Shown: positions 34,351 through 45,416, counted from the stretch's first letter. The stretch: DNA of 64,000 nucleotides from Chrysophaeum taylorii (GCA_029834535.1 JAQMWT010000025.1:124001-188000), one strand, 5' to 3'. Numbers and translations are program-made. Notes: a model not told the origin generated them from the letters alone.

Positions 34351-36170
34351 GTGCTATTAAATTGCAAAGTGCGGATTTTTTTACGCACGGAGGTGTAGCA
34401 ATACGCGCAATGACCATTCCCAAGTAGCTTTGGATCAACCGCAACGTCGTATCATAGCGTCCACCGAGAGTTTGCTGCACTGCACCACGGTAGCATTTGG
34501 GAAATTGGCGCGATGAACCTAATTCGCAGCCTCCGATGAATCAAGAGCTAATTCCTCACGAAAAGAGGCACCTCTTTCGCTCGTTCAACTCCCAAAGTGC
34601 CCGCTAAACAGAACAGCATGACCACTTTCACATAAGTGTACGAAAGCCATTGGACCTTCTCATAGCGCTGGCACACACTCCGAAGCGACACCTTTGCTCT
34701 TCTTCTTTGGCCCGATGCCCTAGCGAAGGCCTTCCATCGTCGTCTGACGTGCCCAACGTCCCATAAAGGGGCGTCGTCCACTTCTTTCCCCCGCGCACGC
34801 CATAACCTCGCGCGCCAATTTTGCCGGGAGGCAGCCGTTGTCCAGCCCGCTCGCTCGGACGAAGGACGCAGGCAATGACACCGGGCTCCACGGTGGCGGT
34901 GAGCTCGCCTTCTGCTTCTCAGAAGTCAGGTCAGGTCAGGTCGCCCCCCAGTCGTCGTCGGCACACCGCGTAGCTCGAACACAAAGCTGGGATACTTTCA
35001 CGACACTGTGTGCGTGCCGGATATTAAAATTGCAGCGAGCCTTTGCATACGCTCGACACCAACAAATTAGAGCACGAGCTTCGCGCCGCATCTCTATGAA
35101 CGGAACGCCTGCTATATTGCCCGGAGCAAGTGTTCTCTTCTTCCTTCTCCCCCAGTTACTGTATCCCATTTAATTCTACGCGTTTCTCATCCCCGTAGAC
35201 TTCCCTGCCGGTCACGCATCCTTTTGACCGTCACATTCATAAAGTGTAACCGGAGCTTTTCAGTGCAGCCACGTCCGCGCTCTTCGCAAAACAGTCAACT
35301 CCGTTGCGTCGTCGTCGTCGTTCGAGCCTCGGCTGAAAGTTGGTAGCCTGTTTCGGCGAGGATACCCTTTTTCCTTCCTTCGTAAGCGGCATACAAAGCG
35401 ATTGACCTCGCCGCCGAACATCTGGCGCACGCTTAACATGTGTCGGTCTCACCCTTCGTTAGACGTGCTTCTCCATCGCTTGGGCCGTCGTCCTCGAAGG
35501 TCCTTTCTGCCGCCGCTTAATTGAGCCCCAGTTCTTCGAATTATGCTCTAATTGCCTTTCCTGCCGCTGCCGGATTATCCTTCGAGTCGAGAAGGTTGCG
35601 TTGATCTTCGTCGTTTTAATAAGTTGCGCCTGGAAATGACGGAAACTCGGCGCCGAGAATCTTCGGAGTGCTCTTGGTTGACTGGCCCGGAAGTAATTAA
35701 TCGTGGTTGCTATTATAGAATTGTTCCCACTGGTCTCTAGTTATTGGATTTTCGACGTCAGCACCAAGGTCGGCGTCTTTATACTGGTTTTGATTAAATT
35801 TTTCCTCCACGCAATTTTTATTATTATCCAGTGGTTGTTGTGGTGCGGCTCCTCAACATGAGGAGGCGGCCTGGCCTTGGTGAATGAATGCGAAGTGAAT
35901 TCTTAGTATTTTTCAAGGGGTCATGAATTGCTGCTATGATGACTACAGCCGGCCCAAAAATCGCTACTTTTTTTTTGCGAGTGACATACAGAACAGCAGC
36001 CGCTGCGTCCAAAGACAGCCCCAACACACCCACCGCCCCCTTCCTGGGGTAGCTAGCGCTCCGGTACGATTCTCGACGGGCTCTGGAGCGACGGGCCGAC
36101 GATACCAAAACCTGCGCGGCATGAGTGGCAAAATCTGTCGAAAGCTCAAAACGAGAAGAGGCTAAAGCAT
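34351..36170. other. Long stretch without a recognisable gene
   Basis: Short frames on both strands, no motif. A small GTCAG repeat lies at 34923..34940. Base composition is more A/T-rich toward 35.5..35.95 kb, as expected of intergenic DNA. Confidence 0.4.
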
Positions 36171-36179
36171 AGGAGTCGC

Positions 36180-37330
36180 GCCATTGGGTCGAGGGATGGG
36201 TCATTGGTTGGGTGAAGTCGAGGTGGTTGGGACCATCATCGGCGTCGACGACACCGTCGTCATCATCCGCACCATCGGCGGCCGCCGCCTCGCGCTCCTG
36301 CACGCACCGCTTCTTCAGGTCGCCGCAAATTAATATCGCACCGAATAATGAGGCGGTGCGCATCGGCGCCGATTGTCTCGCAGACGCAGCCATCCTTGCG
36401 ACGAGTCCAGACGGCCAGGAGCCGTGCGTAGAGTTGATTCTTCTCCGCGCGCTGGCGTTTGGCCTCCGTCACCTCAGTGCGGGAAGCCTCCCGGGCTTTG
36501 CGCTTGCCGAGAAAAAACGTTCGACAGCTGGCCGAACCGCGTCCGTCGGTGACCCGGATCTCGGAGATTTTTTTCTTGCGAGTCGGCTTCGCCACCCCCA
36601 AGATGCCGGCGTTCTTGGGGTCGACCTCACGCTCGGACTGATACTTGATGATGCCCTCGGGCATGGACTCGAGAAATCTTTCTCGGGCGACTTTGTTGTC
36701 GTGTCGAACTTGGGCTTCTCGCCGACTGGAGGCGGCGGCGAGTGCATGACGAAAATGGAGCATTCTCCGGCGCCAGGTGCGTCTCCTCGATCGATGCCCA
36801 CCTTGCTGAAGGAGTTGATGCGATCCTTGGGGCTGCTCCAAAACCTGCGCAAAAAAATCTCTCCATCCCCTAAAAAAAAAATGCTCCTCGACGACCATCT
36901 CTCGTCGCAGTTCGCCGCGGCGCGCTTGGCCTCCGCCTTCTGCTGGCTCATCTTGGTGAGCGAATGCCGCGAGTAGAAGCCCAGGAAGAATTCGTCCGAG
37001 GGCATCTTGCCGCGCGCGCTGGCGGAATTGGCGAAATGCGCGTGCTTGCGGCGGCCACCCTCGCGATTCTGGGCGCGCGAAGCAAGATGTGGCTGGCGCA
37101 CCTTCTTACCCAGCTTACGGTCGCGGGCCGCGTCCTGCGCCAGGTTCGTCGCGATCGACGATCATCATATTCCAATAGGGCGTTCTCCTCGACGTCCGTC
37201 AGAATAATTGACTGCTCCCGACGCGCGCGTGCAGCTCCGCGTCCTCGTCGAACGACACGCTCGGCCCCTTGAGGCGATCATGGAGCTGCCGCCACGAAAT
37301 CCGTTCCTTCCACTCGGGGGTGATTCTTCC
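36180..37330 (-). pseudogene. DDE-type transposase remnant, copy 1
   Basis: Minus strand, frameshifted. It is paired with copy 2 at 47150..48860 by shared segments in the same order. These are EWKERISWRQLHDRLKG (~37315; copy 2 [19 protein letters not shown]), SDEFFLGFYSRHSLTKM...EAKRAAANCDE (~36995..36910; copy 2 EEFFIGFFARN), and a C-terminal CGDLKKRC with a long acidic tail (~36320..36220; copy 2 CGDLKRKRC plus acidic run). In copy 2 the DE(T) catalytic-type motif NLDET is preserved. A superfamily could not be fixed. The repeated pattern suggests an element rather than a host gene. Confidence 0.55.
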
Positions 37331-37334
37331 TCAT

Positions 37335-37437
37335 CCGCGCGTTCGAGGGGCAATTGGATAGTGCACGCGCCGTCGCCTTCTCGCCCGCGGGCGACCTCTT
37401 CGCGACGGGCTCCTGGGACAGCACGGCCGCCAAGGAA
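37335..37437 (+). pseudogene. WD40 repeat fragment
   Basis: In frame: AFEGQLDSARAVAFSPAGDL then FATGSWDSTA. This is one WD40 blade (strand order and the GSWD end fit). Only one repeat is present and it abuts the transposase remnant, so it is a cut-off gene piece or an exon. Confidence 0.5.
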
Positions 37438-37806
37438 CAGCAGGTTTTAGCTGTGAAACAAAGGCGACGCTGCAGAGGCTCGAAGCGCCTTCTTCCAGCC
37501 GAGACCAGCTGCGAGGAAACGAGCCAAGTCCGTCAGGGACAACGGTGGAGTGCGTGACGACGAGGACGACGTACACAATGAGGTGATGTCCGAAGCAGAA
37601 CCGGTCAGGCCAACTCCTGTCAGAAGTACCGACCCGATCGACCTCTCTACGGCGACGTGACCGATGTGAATCAAAGCAATGTTTGTGTGGGCTTGGCGCC
37701 TTCGACCAGCAAGAGCACAAAGCTCTAGCGTCGGGTTCTGTACCGACAGCAATCGATCGCGAAGGCGTCATGCCGGGCGAGCGAGCTCCTGCGTGGATGG
37801 AAAATT

Positions 37807-38235
37807 GTGTCTCGTTCTTCGGCTGACGGCGGTCGCTCTTGGCCCCAAGGAACTGTCCTCCGTCCTGTGGAAGCCGACACGACGCTCTGTTCGCCGCATG
37901 TGCGAATGGGCAACTCGGCAGTCGACCTCTTGTCGTCCCCGTCGCACTACGGGGATGGGCTTGGCGTCGCGGCTTCGGAAAAACCGCCCCCTTTGTTTCG
38001 GATCGTACGCAACGCAGATTTCGCCGACGACGTGATGCGCAGTCTTATCGACGACGACGAGCAAATGACGGAATGCGCACGCCGACGGCAGAACACGAGA
38101 GGTGGGCGACGGGCACTGCGGCTACCATACCGTAGCGTGCGGCAGGTTCCCCTGAAGCGCGGTAATTGCGTCGACGACGCAATCACTGCCGCGCAAATAG
38201 ATGTCGAGATGTCGCGCGATGTGGTTGCAAGAGGA
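37807..38235 (+). pseudogene. Open frame of unknown function, 5' part, split by LINE
   Basis: Plus-strand frame (PPLFRIVRNADFADDVMRSL, then CVDDAITAAQIDVEMSRDVV) that runs straight into the LINE tail at 38236. The target site GTTGCAAGAGGA (38224..38235) recurs with a 2-base loss at 40763..40772. Joined across the LINE, the frame continues into 40763..41090. No domain recognised; function unknown. Confidence 0.4.
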
Positions 38236-40762
38236 TTAACTAACTAACTAACTTCGGACCTCTCCCGGGCATGGGAGCCAGGCTGGGCCGGCAGTAGCCG
38301 GTCCAGGATCACAGAGCAAAAATCACACAGTTGGGGTAGAGGCGAGGGATGAAAGTGCGTGGATGGCGGACCGCCACTGCGCGCGGTCTTGTGCGAGGTC
38401 GTGCCACGAGTTGAAGGGGATGTCGCATTTCCGGAGTGCCTTGGCGAGCGACCTCCCGTACGTCATCTGCGGAGCCCCCGGTGGGCGCTTGGAGCGGACC
38501 CAAGACGAGAGCATCTTGCGAGGGAGTCGGGAGAAGGGCATGCGGGCGACGTGACCGGCCCAGCGGAGCTGGCGGCGCGTGACGTAGACGTCGATGGACT
38601 CGAGGCCGAGGCGCCGCAGCAGGATCTCCGTTGAGATGTGGTGGAACCAGGTGTGTTTCCGGGTCACACGACACATGACGCGGGCGCACTGCGCGTGGAA
38701 ACACCGCAGCCGGCGGAACAGGACCTCGGTGAGGCACCACGATTCCGCACCGTGAAGGAGGATGGCCAGGACGAGCGAGACATAGACGAGGCGCTTGGCG
38801 CGAGCAGAGACGGACTTCGAGGCGAAGATGCAGTCCCGCAAGGCACCGAAGGCCTGAGACGCCTTCTTGATCCGCGCGTCGACGTCTGAGTCGTCGCGGC
38901 AGTCGCGCGAGAGGACCGAGCCGAGGTACTTAAACTGGTCGACGACCGGTATGAAGCGGCCGCGCCCGAGCTCGATGTCCGAGAGGTTCGTGTCGTCGAA
39001 CGACTTTGGGTCGCCGTACAGTTGTGCCGGGCGAGCGACGAACAGAATCTCCGTTTTGGACGCCGCTTTCGTGTGTCGGTTGCCGCAATGCACCTCCATG
39101 CCCCAGGCGTCGCAGTGTTCGATGAGGCGCGGTGTCTCGCTGGCGGCGATGTGGCGGTCCCAGAAGAGAAAGGCAACGTCGTCGGCGTACGCCGATTCAT
39201 CGAAGGGAAACTCGTCGCCGCGAGTGGACCAACCCCGGTTCGTCATCTGAAAGTCCTTCCGCGTACGGTAGACACACGGGGCGCGGCCATGGCGTCGTCG
39301 AAACGACGTCGTCAGTGCCGCCATGAACAGCACGAACAGGACGGGGCCCAGGACGTCGCCCTGCTTGACGCCGATGATCGAGTCAACCGAGGCGACGACA
39401 CCGCTGACCGAGAAGTGGACCTGGATTCGGTGGAGGCCCTTGATGACTTCGACGAGCTTCGGCGGGGCGCCGAACTTCAGGAGCACCTCCCAGAGAAGCT
39501 CTCGCGGGACGCGGTCGAACGCCTTAACGAAATCGATGAACAGTACCCACGAGTCCTGACCGTGCTCACGCCGCTTCTTCAGCGCTAGCTTGAGCGAGAA
39601 GGTGGCGTCGGACGTACCGCGCTCGGGTCGGAAGCCACATTGGGACTCGTGATCGAGGGCCTCGCAGATGACGTTGAGTCGCGCACGGACGATGTTCGAA
39701 ACGATCTTCTGCGCGACCTCGAGCATCATGATCCCGCGGTAGTTGCCCGGCAGGGAAAGGTCCCCCTTTTTGGGGAGAATCCCGAGGAGGCCTACGTCCC
39801 ACTCGGCCGGCTGGACTTCGGACTCCCAGAACTCGAGGACTACACGCTCCAACAGCGGGAGCGTGCGAGCGTCGGTGGCGAGCGCCTTCCAGACCTCCGC
39901 GCGCAGGCCCGATTCGCCGGGCGCGGTGCAGTTCAGCTGACCAACGGCCCGTTTTATCTCCCCCTGCATCGGTGGTTCCCTAGTTCCGGACGGATCGGCA
40001 ACTGGTCAACGTCGTTGATCACGGTGGGGTCGTAGCGAGCTTGTCGACTGTAGAGCTGCTTGAAGTGCGCCTTGAACACGTCGGCGTTCTCCTGTGGCGA
40101 CGAGCACCTGCTACCGTCGGCCTTCGTCATCAGCACCTGCCTAGCCAATGTGGTCTTCGTGAGACCGCGTCGGAGCCGTCCGACCGTATTCCAGTATTTC
40201 GAGGTGCCGCCGAGCGACTCGCTTCCCGCATTGAGTCCGGCACACAGACGAGTAATCCATCGCCCTTTCGCCCGTGCTACGGCCTTCGCGAGCCGCGACT
40301 TGATCGCCCGAAGGTCGTCGAGGATCGTGGACGCCGAGCGAAGACGTGCGTCGCTCGATCAGAGGCTGGAGCTCTTCCGCCGCGTCCTCAAACCATCCGG
40401 GTCGGAGGCGTCGGGTCTTCGGCAGTAAGGCGTCAGAGGCCGAGGCCGCCGCCCGCGCAAGGCGGGAGTACGGCGAGGACGGCGAGCCCTGGTCGGCGTC
40501 GGGTACCTCGTCCGTGGCGTCGGTCGGTGCGTCGTCGGTCGCGTTGTCATGTGACCCACGGCCCAAGCCGAAGATGTCGAGCACTTTCGAGCACCACCGG
40601 CGCCGGAATCCGAAGCGCGTGCTTTCTGAGCGCAGGGGAGCGTAGTCGAGGCGCGCCAGAGAGGGCCGTGTGCCAGGAGGCCAAGAGGATTGGAGGACAA
40701 CAACCCTGACGTCATCGTCAAGAAGCTGTCGCTCGACCCCGACTTTGCGGAGCACGTTGTTG
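38236..40762 (-). mobile_element. LINE, longest copy, with short 3' UTR and TTAG tail
   Basis: Minus-strand non-LTR retrotransposon of ~2.5 kb. Its 3' end is four to five TTAG units after an ~85-base 3' UTR; a very short 3' UTR ending in a microsatellite is a feature of RTE-like LINEs. The 5' end falls near 40762, where a damaged copy of the target duplication lies, so the element is probably 5'-truncated and lacks most of an endonuclease region. Other copies: 7976..9597, 20014..20185, 26197..26333, 31020..31110 and a divergent end at 58150. Confidence 0.9.
38323..40755 (-). pseudogene. LINE polyprotein: RT and C-terminal region
   Basis: The main frame 38323..39969 codes 548 residues. They include RT fingers (ILPKKGD, NYRGI), FIDFVKAFD (motif A), GVKQGDVLGP (motif B), YADDVAFLFW (motif C, catalytic DD), and a C-terminal RRQLRWAGHVARM plus DLAQDRAQWR. 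Upstream, ENADVFKAHFKQLYSRQARYD (~40090..40030), the usual pre-RT segment, is in another frame, with a 1-base shift near 39975. A further shift near 40330 leads to RRLRPGWFEDAAEELQPLIERR (~40405). Without the upstream shifts the RT itself is intact, so this copy could have been active recently. Confidence 0.9.
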
Positions 40763-41091
40763 TTGCAAGGAGGCCGTCGGATCTTCGTGGACCCGTCGAC
40801 TGCACTCAGCCCTGCTGTAGACCGCCACTACTGGTTCGGCGGCGCCGACTCGATGGAAGGTCTAGTCCCAGGCCAATGTTTACTCGACTTGGCTTTTGGA
40901 CGGACTTCGCTGTTCAGAGATTCAACGCGGATGGGACCTTCCTTCGAAGACGTGCCGATCAGTCGCTGGACACCAAGTCTGGATGACCTGCTATTTGAGC
41001 ACGACGGCAGAGTTCACTACACATCCTGTGTAAGCGTCGAACTTGAGCAGGCTGCCATCACAGTACATAGATGGCTCTATCCGCAGCCTGG
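40763..41091 (+). pseudogene. Open frame of unknown function, 3' part, split by LINE
   Basis: GGRRIFVDPSTALSPAVDRH, then YWFGGADSMEGLVPGQCLLD, then HDGRVHYTSCVSVELEQAA. This continues the frame at 37807..38235 if a 2-base loss in the right target-site copy is allowed for. The frame then enters the TTTA array, giving a meaningless Leu/Phe/Ile/Tyr repeat. No family recognised. Confidence 0.4.
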
Positions 41092-41431
<340 letters not shown>

Positions 41432-41439
41432 GCGCTCGC

Positions 41440-41925
41440 AACGAGCGACACTTAGTGCTAGTACTCGCACTTGCCGCATTGACTGAAGATACATAGTGCG
41501 CAAGTGCGAGGTGCGAGCTCGACCCATCAGCGTCGAGACGAGGACGAACTTCCTTCTGTCTTTTCGCACACCAAAACAATAGAATTTCTAGAGCTCAGGT
41601 CGCTCGCGCTATAAAACCAGAGCCCTTGTTGTTGTTTTTTTAGAAATCCGCAGAAACGTAGTAACGTATCTTATTATGCTTGTGCACAGACTGCGCATGA
41701 TGCTCTCTTCTTCGAGCTGGGAGGTTGCCTGCAAATGCAATATCAAAGTACCTATCTTCCTGCCCATAATGGGGGGTCCTGGGCTGCACCCGTAGCGGCA
41801 GAGTGAGGTAGGCTCAGGGTCGTAGGGCATCACCCCCATATGTATAACCCATCTACAAACACCAGCGATTTCTGAGGCGCCTGTCATTTTCCCGTTTTTT
41901 TTCATAGCCGACTGCGAAGTGTGGG
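41440..41925. other. No recognisable gene
   Basis: Contains a near-palindromic stretch around 41441..41520 in which AGTGCGCAAGTGCGAGGTGC echoes CTCGCACTTGCCGC. Otherwise featureless. Confidence 0.35.
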
Positions 41926-41929
41926 AGGA

Positions 41930-42316
41930 GTGGGCAATGCCGTTTTATATAAGAGCATCCGAGGCTGGGGCATCCGAGGCTGCCCCCCCGAGAAGGCCTC
42001 GTCCGAGCCCGGGGACGTGCGACGAGAGGGGAGGGCTGCCCGCCGCGCGTACGCGTCTTGTCGCCGGACGCGAGTGCGACAGAGCGTGACTGACATCACG
42101 CCGGGTGGCCTGGGTAGGGTTGCCCGAGGCCGCGACGTGGCTGAGGGAGGGAGCGACCGGAGCAGCCTCACTCACGGTAAATGCGGCGTAGCTAGCGCGC
42201 CGTGGCCTCACAGACGTTGGCGCAGTCGCTGTCGCGCCGCAGCCACTTCGCGTGCCCGCGTCCGCTAGTTTAGCCTGGTATTCGAGCTCGTGTCGAAACT
42301 CAAGCCGTAGCTCCAA
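41930..42316 (-). pseudogene. Degenerate copy of the 44.5-kb repeat-encoded ORF
   Basis: The minus-strand protein contains HVAASGNPTQATRRDVSHAL and AGSPPLSSHVPGLG, matching VAASGNPAQAARSQQDVTLR and GPVLSSPAPRLGD of the plus-strand ORF 44546..45229. It is a C-terminal remnant with frameshifts, in opposite orientation. Confidence 0.55.
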
Positions 42317-42339
42317 GTCCCATTACACCCAAACGACGT

Positions 42340-42965
42340 TCTCGACATCCACGCGCCCCAGTTGTCGCGCTCGTCAGTCTGGGCCCGCACGCCCCGAGAT
42401 TGGAGTCGTTCGGTACGACGGAACTGGCGGCGTCGCGTGGTGGATTGAGTATCTGTAAATAAGGGTCTGCATATATATTACCCCGTTCCTTATCGTCGGC
42501 GTCCGCGAATTCCGCACCAACAACCACAGCCGACGGCGACGCTTCATCGCTCGAGCTTCCATCGACAAACACAGGAGAATTGTCTGGCGTCGCGTCGACA
42601 AGACCCCAGAGCTCAGTACGCTTGTCGCTTTCGCTCCATTCCCCGGGGCATCCTTCGGTCAGGGTCAGTGTTCGGCCGATGTTGCTTGCTCGTTCAGAAA
42701 TCTTGAGCAGCGCGCCGCAAAATGATGACGTGTGACGACCGACCTATTCAGGCCTCTCATTTTGGCTGGTGCTGAGTCACTGCTGACGTGTGGCAGGCTA
42801 AACGAACCAATCAGCGTCGTTCGGATGAGCTAGTCATAGAGCGAGCGAACTCGCAGTACAAAATCAGTCCCACAATAATAAGTGGGCAGGCGCGCGCGAT
42901 AAAAAGAGGCAGAACCACGGAGACCATAGACCTTCCTGGTGCAGTAGGTCAGCAGTGGGCGAGTC
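42340..42965. other. Unassigned region
   Basis: A minus-strand open frame at ~42572..42300 (VFVDGSSSDEASPSAVVVG...) is open but unrecognised, and may continue the degenerate ORF at 41930. Nothing else seen. Confidence 0.3.
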
Positions 42966-42969
42966 GGTC

Positions 42970-43255
42970 CATTACTTTTGGGTGTTGTAGGAGTGGGTGT
43001 TTCCACCGGGAGACGTATAAGTGGCCGAGCCCCGACCATTGTCGTAATAGGTCGACCCGTCGTCATTTTTGTAGTAGTAGGATCCTGCGGAGCGGTCCAA
43101 ACGGCGACGTCGTTGACTCACCGTCAGCGTTGGAATAATGGTAACTCGACCCCGAATTCGAATTCGTTCCTCCAGGTGTGTCGTAGCTGGTGGCACGTAA
43201 ACGGATCGTTTTCGTTCGACACATACTGGTTCCCGTGCGAGTTGACACCACTCCG
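42970..43255 (-). pseudogene. Tyr/Gly/Ser/Asn-rich repeat protein remnant
   Basis: Minus strand: YDTPGGTNSNSGSSYHYSNA (~43190..43130) in one frame, then GSYYYKNDDGSTYYDNGRGS and ATYTSPGGN (~43080..42990) in another. Two units of a GSYYYxNxDGSTYY-TYTSPGG pattern are separated by a frameshift. Proteins built from such units are usually secreted or structural, but I cannot assign a function. Confidence 0.45.
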
Positions 43256-43279
43256 GTTCTCCATTTTGAATGTATGAGT

Positions 43280-43617
43280 CAGGGTTTAGGTTAAGACAAG
43301 TGCAGGCCAGTAAGTTCACCTAGTCCCAATCTCTAACCCTAGTAAGTTCAGGTCTGGTCCCAGTAAGTTTCATATAAGTTCACCTGGTCAGTAAGTTCAC
43401 CTAGCTCACACCAACTCCTTTGAGCTCGTCGCTCTCGCCTCCGCCAATCTAAGCTGCTTTGATCCGCACGCGCCGCCAACCTTTGAGTTTACTCTAAAAA
43501 CCCTTTACTCTAAAAACCCCAGTATGTTCACCTGGTCCCAGTTTCACCTGGTCACTCAGCTCACCTAGTCCCAATCTCCAACCCCAGTAAGTTCACCTGG
43601 TCCCAGTAAGTTCACCT
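43280..43617. repeat. AGTAAGTTCACCTGGTCCC minisatellite, block 1
   Basis: Imperfect units of AGTAAGTTCACCTGGTCCC interspersed with CCCAATCTCTAACCCC and CTTTGAGTTTACTCTAAAAA. It recurs at 45420..45780 and 54285..54440, each time directly next to a Helitron helicase remnant, so it belongs to that element's terminal region. Confidence 0.85.
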
Positions 43618-44525
43618 ACAGTGCGCGTGTAGACGCCGGGAGGGGGCTTATCGGTATTGCGCAGCACGTGTGGGGTAGGGTGGAGTCGTCGACCCAGATG
43701 AGTATATCCTCGGGGTTGCCGATCGACAGAGAGCCACGTAGAGCTGGACGTGGCAGAAGACGGGCTTGGGAAAGAGGACGCCGACCTCGCGGGGCGTCTG
43801 GCCCTGGCTCTTGTTGATCGTTTGGCGTAGGCGGGCCTTAAGCGATACAGGTTGGAGGAGCCTCGGTGACAACGACACGATCGATCATGTATCTGGTACC
43901 GTTGCAGTGGCCGTGCGACGGGTCGAGGTTGCGAAGACTTTAAGCTCGCGATCAAAGTCAGCATGCCGTTGGTTGTCAGGGAGTTGAAAACTCGACTGTA
44001 AAGAGCGAGGCGTCGTCTTCCGACCCAGCCTAGTCAGCCGAAAAGAACTCCGACGCCTCGTCTCCGGGAAAAAAGGCCGCGGTCATGCGCGCGTTGTCAG
44101 CATCGACAACATCGTTTCGACGGGGCGTGAGAATGGCGCGCTGAAAGAGCCGCCGCGGGTCGTGGAAATAGTCAACGACACGATCGATCATGTATCTGGT
44201 ACCGTTGCAGTGGCCGTGCGACGGGTCGAGGTTGCGAAGACATTAAGCTCGCGATCAAAGTCAGCATGCCGTTGGTTGTCAGGGAGTTGAAAACTCGACT
44301 GTAAAGAGCGAGGCGTCGTCTTCCGACCCAGCCTAGTCAGCCGAAAAGAACTCCGACGCCTCGTCTCCGGGAAAAAAGGCCGCGGTCATGCGCGCGTTGT
44401 CAGCATCGACAACATCGTTTCGACGGGGCGTGAGAATGGCGCGCTGAAAGAGCCGCCGCGGGTCGTGGAAATAGTCTGCGAGGTCGCCGTAGACGGCTTG
44501 GAGGATCACTGTCTGGCTCTCGCGC
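43618..44525 (-). pseudogene. Helitron (Pif1-type) helicase C-terminal half, copy A, with tandem duplication
   Basis: Minus-strand helicase. A 5' part (~44520..44380) reads QAVYGDLADYFHDPRRLFQ, RAILTPRRNDV and AFFPGDEASEFFSAD. LRNLD (~43936..43922) and CNGTRYMIDRVVV (~43908..43870) follow. TINKSQGQTPREVGV and KPVFCHVQLYVALCR (~43820..43735) are the hallmark helicase VI/Helitron block. A 303-bp segment is tandemly duplicated (43871..44173 and 44174..44476). Frameshifts occur throughout. The Rep nuclease domain is absent. Helitrons replicate by rolling circle, but this copy is dead. Confidence 0.85.
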
Positions 44526-44545
44526 CTACCTGATCCTTACCCTAA

Positions 44546-45229
44546 ATCGAGGGACAAACAGTCTACGGCCGGTACCGAGGCAATCTCGCCCGACGTCAAG
44601 TCGTCCCAGACATCCTCACCACGCTCGACAACAAGGAGCAACTCTACGACATCAAAACCCTCGCTTGGGGTTCGTTGTACACCGCCCACGCCCTCCATCC
44701 CTCCCACCCGTCGCCTGTCGATCGGCGCGCAGCGCAAGTCCACTCCGAACACCTCGCTCACGCCCGCGGCATCGACGCCATCATCCCCCAGCCGGGTACA
44801 GCACCACCGCCTGGCTTCTTGGGCCCTGTCGAACAGCGGCTACGTAGCTACGGCACCGTCGCCGGCCTCGTCTTTGGTGCCTTCGGTGAGGCCAGCGCGG
44901 CGTGCCACGCTCTCTCCCAAACATGCGCAGAGCGCATCGCTGCGCGAACCTGGGTGACAAGCGGCTGCGCCAACTTCACAGAGGCAAAGGCGGCCCAAAC
45001 TCGCCGCATCTACCGTGAGTGGGGGATCGCCAACGCATTAGGCCGGGCTCGCTGTGCCCTCACCGCCCTCACCCTTGTCGCCGCCTCGGGGAACCCCGCC
45101 CAGGCCGCCCGATCCCAGCAGGACGTCACCCTTCGTCGCACATACGTCCGGCGGCAGCATGCGTACGACCTACGGGCGGGGCCCGTCCTCTCTTCGCCTG
45201 CCCCACGCCTCGGCGATGACCCCGACTAG
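44546..45229 (+). CDS. Repeat-encoded ORF with PD...DIK motif (possible nuclease)
   Basis: Plus-strand open frame of ~227 residues with no good ATG at its 5' end; it begins within helicase-linked sequence. An early segment VVPDILTTLDNKEQLYDIKT has a PD-(D/E)XK-like arrangement (P-D ... D-I-K), which suggests a nuclease fold. GPVEQRLRSYGTVAGLVFGA and AFGEASAACHAL follow, then an Arg/Ala-rich helical C-terminus ending at TAG 45227..45229. Copies: 41930..42316 (minus, degenerate) and 63895..64000 (plus, cut by the window end). It lies head-to-head with helicase remnant A, and an otherwise similar block (copy B) lacks it. Probably part of a mobile element; nuclease role is inference. Confidence 0.5.
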   Translation: MEGQTVYGRYRGNLARRQVVPDILTTLDNKEQLYDIKTLAWGSLYTAHALHPSHPSPVDRRAAQVHSEHLAHARGIDAIIPQPGTAPPPGFLGPVEQRLRSYGTVAGLVFGAFGEASAACHALSQTCAERIAARTWVTSGCANFTEAKAAQTRRIYREWGIANALGRARCALTALTLVAASGNPAQAARSQQDVTLRRTYVRRQHAYDLRAGPVLSSPAPRLGDDPD

Positions 45230-45319
45230 GTCCCGCGTACTTATCTCCGCCCGTCAGGCACATCCCTCATACCCCACAAACCCACCCACATCCTTCATGC
45301 TCCCCACACACACCCCCCC

Positions 45320-45416
45320 CTCTTAGCAGTCGACATTTAAAGACAAACAGTCGACATTTAAAGACAAACAGACAAACAAACAGACAAACATCTGTCGATT
45401 AGTAGTTAAGACAAGT
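45320..45416. repeat. CTCTTAGCAGTCGAC/TTTAAAGACA repeat cluster
   Basis: CA-rich tract (CCACACACACCCCC) followed by CTCTTAGCAGTCGACATTTA and AAGACA, then ACAAACAGAC units. Copies occur at 46548..46645 (twice) and 63803..63890 (twice). The ending ATCTGTCGATTAGTAGTTA recurs after the SINE at ~46944. This marks an end of the repeat family that carries the PD...DIK ORF. Confidence 0.75.

Noticed and set aside
35824-36393. 189-codon minus-strand frame as an independent gene
   Set aside because: Its informative part (CGDLKKRC plus acidic tail) belongs to the transposase remnant; the rest is unrelated downstream sequence.
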